Shown one piece after another: positions 61,001 through 64,000 of a stretch of DNA of 64,000 nucleotides; positions within the stretch are counted from its first letter, which is position 1; each line of letters begins with the position of its first letter. The stretch is from Gavia stellata (taxonomy: Eukaryota; Chordata; Aves; Gaviiformes; Gaviidae): NCBI RefSeq assembly GCF_030936135.1, contig NC_082602.1:29329965-29393964 (forward strand), read 5' to 3'. Below the pieces are notes generated by a model. The model saw only the letters and a list, made by a program, of their open reading frames with translations. It searched no databases and was not told where the DNA came from. The translations under genes and the position numbers were made by a program.

Positions 61001-63370
61001 GAGGGGAGGGAAAAAAGATTTCCTTGTAAAAATCTTATCAAAGGATGTCTGTATGGTTCTTTTTCAAAGCTCTTCCTGACTGACATAACAAAAAGGCATA
61101 GCTCTAAAGACAAAGCTCATCTCAAAGGAGCAGCCAGGCCTGTCCTGCATCTTCCTGAACAAGCCACTTCTCATCTATTTACACTGGTTAAAAACACCAC
61201 TTCTTTCATTTTTCATGGAGTCAGAGTTCCACAGTAAATAGCTGCAGAGATTGAGGCCACTGAATGGCACTGTCAAAACAACACTGAGTGAGTCAACAGA
61301 CATGACACCTTCCCAAAAACACGCCTGAGACCCAAGTGGCCACTGGGATGAGAAACCCTGTCTCTGAGTCTCTCTTTGGAAAGGCAGAGAACACCACAGG
61401 GCAGTGCTGTCCTGTTCCTTTGCCCCACCTTGTTCTGACCTCAACATCAGTCAAATCTGTCCACAGGGCAGATCCTGGCAGGGTATGTGCCTCACTCAGC
61501 TGTGCAGGCTGCTGTGTCTGCTCCCTGTTCCCTGCAGCTCTAACACCAATGCGCCAGGTGAGCAGAGCTGCAACAGACAGAAACATGCACCACCAGCTAG
61601 AGCACAGCTACCATCACACTGGTAATGGGACTCAGACAGGAACTGTACTTTTAGAGCTCGTCCCCTACCCCGGACAAGGCTCATCAGCAGCCCTAGTCTG
61701 CTGTCCTCAGCCTAGCTCAGGGCCTCCTGTCACAGATCAGTCACCCATTGACTGATGCACTCTGTTATATTCAGAATCCCACAAACGCGCTCCAGAGGGG
61801 ATACAGTGAGCAGGCTCTCTGTGAAATGGCACAAAACTACACTTTGCCGTGCTTGCCACAGCAACTGTGAGCTGACCCTGCAAGTGGTCACTGGGAGCAG
61901 AAAATGTAGCGGTTCAGCACCGTTCATCCCACTCACTTGTACTGTGCTCCCGAGTCCAGGAGGTAGATCTCGTTCACAGACAGCGTTCTGTTGGTCTCGG
62001 GAACTGGCCTGTTCAGTTAAACACAAAAGTTTTTTTGTTCCACAGTTTTAAGGTCTCCAGCACATGTCTGCAGTCCAGAAACCATATTAAGTACAAGCCT
62101 GGATGTGTCGGCTCTGAATTCTTGGGGCAGGGATGGAAATCCCACACATACTGAGCCAGGGACCATACTGAGGACTGTATTTATCTACAGTAAATAGCAC
62201 TACAGTAGAGAGAATAGCTTTGTTGCTTCCAGCAAAACCCTCAACATCTGTTCCTGGACATATTTCAAAACAGTTTGCACTTCATACTCATCCTTCCCAG
62301 ACTTCTACCCCCAAAATAGCCCTTTTCTATGGCCCCTAAGCAGATCAGCATCATAATACAAGCATGCTGCCAGCAGGGAGAGATCTTTATTTAGCAAGTG
62401 TGGAAGCTCTGGTGGAATAAAGCAAGATGGCAATCAACAGTGACTACATCTCCCTGGAGTACTCTGTTTTGACTCCACAAAAAAGCTAGACAGCTCATTC
62501 CAACTATGTTTGCTGAAGGATGAAAGGAGAAGCTGTGTTTCTCTTACTTGTAGTGAATGATGGCTCCATTTGGACCTGTGCTTGATATGGTAGCAAAACT
62601 CAATTCAACAAAGTCTTTCTGTTGGCTGAAAGAAAAGATTGTGATCACTATAGCACAAGTGAGAGGAGCACACCAGGCACCTGGGGCACCTGGAGTGCCC
62701 CATCCTCAATTTCAAATCACTTCAGGCTTCCCCTTAGCCTTGAAAGCCATCTGAGCAAGTACGCTCGGGTAGGAGAATTGTACAGATCGAAGCCCTATCC
62801 TCCCAACCATATGGAAACCTGCTTTCCATCCCTACCCTTTCCTTACAAGCAGGAAATTCACTGCCCAGACCACCCAGGGAAGAGATTTTCTGGGCAATTT
62901 CTTCTTTGTTACTTATTTACTCAAAGGCATTTTTAGAGGTCCTGTTGATGTACATATGGGAGTATCTCTCAATACAAATGGTGCTCGTTCTCCAGCAGAA
63001 GAGGAGGAAATCTAATTCTTACATCAACTCCTCAGTAGTCAGAAAGCAACTGCCTCGTATTTAAGTGTCCTAACCTGCGGCACTCCTCACTGCTATCTCA
63101 AAAGGAAAGGGGATAGGATCCAGTGGGCTGGGGCTTGTATCTTCTAAGAGACCCAATTCTTCCCCAACTCTTTCAAGTGTTCAAAGACATCCTGTAGTAA
63201 TGGTTTGTCCTCAGGTAAAATATATCTGCGAGTGAGCTGGATTTCTAAAGAATAAAATAAAGGGTAAAAACGCTACCCAGAAAACATCCTCACAGAGGAT
63301 TTAATTTTTACCTGCGGAACTCCTCTGCTTTGTCTGCAGCAATTATTTCTGTTACTGTTCCCTTTGGAAC
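54932..63370 (-). CDS. XPNPEP1: Cytosolic X-prolyl aminopeptidase 1, C-terminal half (nine exons, 5' part outside window)
   Basis: The enzyme removes an N-terminal residue from peptides whose second residue is proline. It is a soluble, Mn-dependent dimer of the pita-bread (M24B) fold. On the minus strand the coding segments are 63370-63312, 62625-62548, 62008-61937, 60168-60108, 59267-59198, 57986-57813, 56971-56895, 56196-56098 and 55060-54932. They total 819 nt, or 272 residues plus a TAG stop. All splice sites are GT/AG and every phase closes. If the stop is placed at human length 623, the segment starts at residue 352. Known human catalytic positions then fall exactly in place: His395 (IIHY), Asp415 (LLDSG), Asp426 (TTDVTR), His489 (GTGHGVG), His498 (NVHEG), Glu523 (SDEPGYY) and Glu537 (RIENV). 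No indel is therefore needed over this half. The membrane-bound paralogue XPNPEP2 is less likely, because the tail ends in a soluble [13 protein letters not shown] C-terminus with no hydrophobic GPI signal. The N-terminal exons lie to the right of the window. Confidence 0.97.
55061..56097 (-). other. XPNPEP1 last intron
   Basis: This intron runs from GTAAGT to CTAG. It contains a degraded CR1 3' end at about 55873-55990 in the same orientation as the gene. I see nothing else recognisable. Confidence 0.85.
55873..55990 (-). mobile_element. Degraded CR1 3' end in XPNPEP1 intron
   Basis: Read on the plus strand, this begins TCATAGAAT and continues into a TTGGAAGGACCCTCTGGAGA-type stretch. This is the reverse complement of an avian CR1 3' untranslated end. 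The sequence then degenerates into short GATTGCTCAGG repeats. It has the same orientation as the host gene and is much more diverged than the CR1 copies at 12.7, 22 and 27 kb. Confidence 0.65.
56098..56196 (-). CDS. XPNPEP1: XPNPEP1 coding exon 8 of 9 in window
   Basis: This 99-nt exon is in phase 0 at both ends, with acceptor tgctgcag and donor GAG|gtaagt. It encodes [20 protein letters not shown] followed by [13 protein letters not shown]. The [14 protein letters not shown] segment is typical of aminopeptidase P. The segment aligns with human XPNPEP1 without gaps. Confidence 0.95.
56197..57812 (-). other. XPNPEP1 introns flanking exon 7
   Basis: These are two introns, 56894-56197 and 57812-56972, on either side of the 77-nt exon. 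I see no repeat or RNA gene in either. Confidence 0.85.
56895..56971 (-). CDS. XPNPEP1: XPNPEP1 coding exon 7 of 9 in window (Glu metal ligands)
   Basis: This 77-nt exon starts with AG, which completes Glu523 of the [18 protein letters not shown] motif. It also carries Glu537 in RIENV. The acceptor is tttctgcag and the donor is AAG|gtaaat. The rest, [10 protein letters not shown], is a beta strand and loop of the pita-bread fold. Confidence 0.96.
57813..57986 (-). CDS. XPNPEP1: XPNPEP1 coding exon 6 of 9 in window (His metal ligand)
   Basis: This 174-nt exon is the most conserved part of the gene seen here. It contains [40 protein letters not shown] and [18 protein letters not shown] carries metal ligand His489 and NVHEG carries His498. 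The acceptor is ttggcctgcag. The donor is GATG|gtattt, so the Glu523 codon (GAG) is split across the intron. Confidence 0.98.
58093..58161 (+). repeat. A/C-rich low-complexity stretch
   Basis: Only A and C, with rare G and T, in CCAACCAACC and CACCACCACC units. It lies inside an XPNPEP1 intron. Confidence 0.8.
58243..58258 (+). repeat. CT microsatellite
   Basis: About eight CT units lie in an XPNPEP1 intron. Confidence 0.8.
59198..59267 (-). CDS. XPNPEP1: XPNPEP1 coding exon 5 of 9 in window
   Basis: This 70-nt exon starts in phase 0 after ttgacag and ends with AAAG|gtaggt. It encodes [20 protein letters not shown] followed by GTK. This is a structural part of the catalytic domain, between the second Asp ligand and the His ligand. 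The last G completes Gly with GT of the next exon (KGHLLDS). Confidence 0.95.
59268..60107 (-). other. XPNPEP1 intron between exons 4 and 5
   Basis: This is an AT-rich intron of 840 bp. No feature was recognised. Confidence 0.85.
60108..60168 (-). CDS. XPNPEP1: XPNPEP1 coding exon 4 of 9 in window (second metal ligand)
   Basis: This 61-nt exon encodes [20 protein letters not shown]. The aspartate of TTDVTR is colinear with bridging metal ligand Asp426. The acceptor is read as ctctgaag|A. The next AG downstream (gaagag|ATGG) would break the frame and lose the DGTTD motif, which decides the choice. The donor is AAG|gtaagt. Confidence 0.95.
60169..61936 (-). other. XPNPEP1 intron between exons 3 and 4
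   Basis: At about 1.8 kb this is the longest intron seen here. Several short open frames occur at 61175-61755 on both strands, but none shows a family motif, so they are treated as chance. Confidence 0.85.
61937..62008 (-). CDS. XPNPEP1: XPNPEP1 coding exon 3 of 9 in window (first metal ligand)
   Basis: This 72-nt exon has acceptor ctgaacag and donor AA|gtgagt. It encodes [20 protein letters not shown] followed by AQY. The aspartate of LLDSG is colinear with metal ligand Asp415. The final AA joins A of the next exon to make Lys. Confidence 0.96.
62009..63311 (-). other. XPNPEP1 introns around exon 2
   Basis: These are introns 62547-62009 and 63311-62626. No repeats or structured elements were recognised. 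Confidence 0.85.
62548..62625 (-). CDS. XPNPEP1: XPNPEP1 coding exon 2 of 9 in window
   Basis: This 78-nt exon has acceptor ttctttcag and donor AA|gtaaga. It encodes the segment [11 protein letters not shown] to GAIIHY, which forms the start of the pita-bread catalytic domain. The histidine of IIHY is colinear with substrate-binding His395 of human XPNPEP1. The exon starts with one base that completes a Ser codon and ends with AA, which pairs with G of the next exon to give Lys. Confidence 0.95.
63312..63370 (-). CDS. XPNPEP1: XPNPEP1 coding exon 1 of 9 in window
   Basis: This 59-nt exon begins in phase 0 after a pyrimidine-rich acceptor (ccccctag) and ends before GTAAAA. It encodes [19 protein letters not shown] plus the first two bases (AG) of the next codon. 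It corresponds to the linker leading into the catalytic C-terminal domain, about human residues 352-370. The codon that spans the following junction is AG|C (Ser), where I recall Arg in the human protein. I see no candidate for the preceding exon between 63371 and 64000, so that exon lies outside the window. Confidence 0.92.
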
Positions 63371-64000
63371 CTAGGGGGACAAAGATGTAGGTTGAATTAG
63401 TACACCAACAAGCAAAGAAAATGCTATTTGCTTAAGCACTGGGCCTCATCTGTGCATTATGAAACCCAGCCTTAAAGTGGTCTCTTTTCAGGTTTTCTGT
63501 CCTCATTCTTCAGTAATGACAAACACAAACCTAGCAATATTGTGCAGGGCATATGAGAAGCAGGAAGCCGAGACGGTCACAGCAGGATTGCTGAACGCTG
63601 ACTAGGGAGCAGTTAGTGCGGTATTAACTTCACTGAGATATGCACAGAGGTAACATCTCACAAGGCAACATCTCTTCACAGACAGGTTACACTAAGCTTA
63701 AACAGTTGTCTCCAACAGCCCATGGTATTAGCAGAATTTTTATGCTTTTAAATCAGAAATTGAAGCAGTTGTAGGAAAAACAAAGGACGTTAAATTTTAC
63801 TTTCAGCATTTGATAAATTAAAACCTGTGATACAACTTCCCCAGGACTGGACAACAGGCAAAGGGGAGCAAGAGCTAGGTTCCATAACCCCTGAGGCAGG
63901 CTTCTTCAGGTACTCAGACATGTAAAAAAGCACCTTCTGGAAGTCATCAAGCTATCTCCATAGGCAAAGTCAATGAACTCAGACATGCAGTAGCACAAAG
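63371..64000 (-). other. XPNPEP1 intron, truncated by window edge
   Basis: This is intronic sequence upstream of the first exon seen. No further exon with the expected conserved protein sequence was found on the minus strand. Confidence 0.75.

Noticed and set aside
63371..64000. Search for the preceding XPNPEP1 exon
   Set aside because: No minus-strand segment between splice sites matched the expected protein; the exon must lie beyond the window.
1..64000. CRISPR array, operon or phage-like system
   Set aside because: The window is avian nuclear DNA with introns and CR1 LINEs; no regularly spaced direct repeats or clustered prokaryotic genes exist.

Overview
The window is vertebrate nuclear DNA, almost certainly from a bird. 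It carries several copies of the avian CR1 LINE, each ending in the ATTCTGTG-type tail instead of poly(A), along with remnants of older amniote repeats. It also holds the 3' half of one multi-exon gene whose protein is close to mammalian XPNPEP1. There is no sign of bacterial, plasmid or viral organisation. Most of the short open frames are chance frames or shadows of CR1.

Gene: the only protein-coding gene I can support lies on the minus strand at 54932-63370. Nine coding exons, with introns flanked by GT and AG, encode the last 272 residues of cytosolic X-prolyl aminopeptidase 1 (XPNPEP1). When the nine exons are joined on paper, all phases close. The protein is colinear with the human protein from about residue 352 to 623, and both substrate histidines and all five metal ligands are in register. 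The 5' half of the gene lies beyond the right edge of the window.

Intergenic left part (1-54800): about 55 kb contains no supported host gene. From general knowledge, mammalian XPNPEP1 borders a large gene-poor interval on its 3' side (towards SORCS1), and this layout fits that. The interval contains CR1 copies at 12678-13663 (+), 22010-22862 (+), 26951-28430 (-), 39553-39611 (+) and 48942-49183 (+). It also contains a MIR/CORE-SINE-like relic near 15.3 kb and two possible L3-like relics. Low-complexity tracts include a phased T/C tract at 848-1032, a C-tract at 28622-28664 and a polypurine tract at 39187-39552. Another landmark is a GC- and CpG-rich island at about 38560-39135, far from any recognised gene. 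Several AT-rich, repeat-free blocks look like candidate conserved non-coding elements, but this cannot be confirmed without an alignment.

I found no convincing undescribed multi-gene system. The points most worth checking are the orphan CpG island, a GC-box/TATA arrangement near 37.3 kb, a 15-bp perfect inverted repeat at 53.65 kb, the periodic T/C tract, and junction oddities at CR1 insertions.
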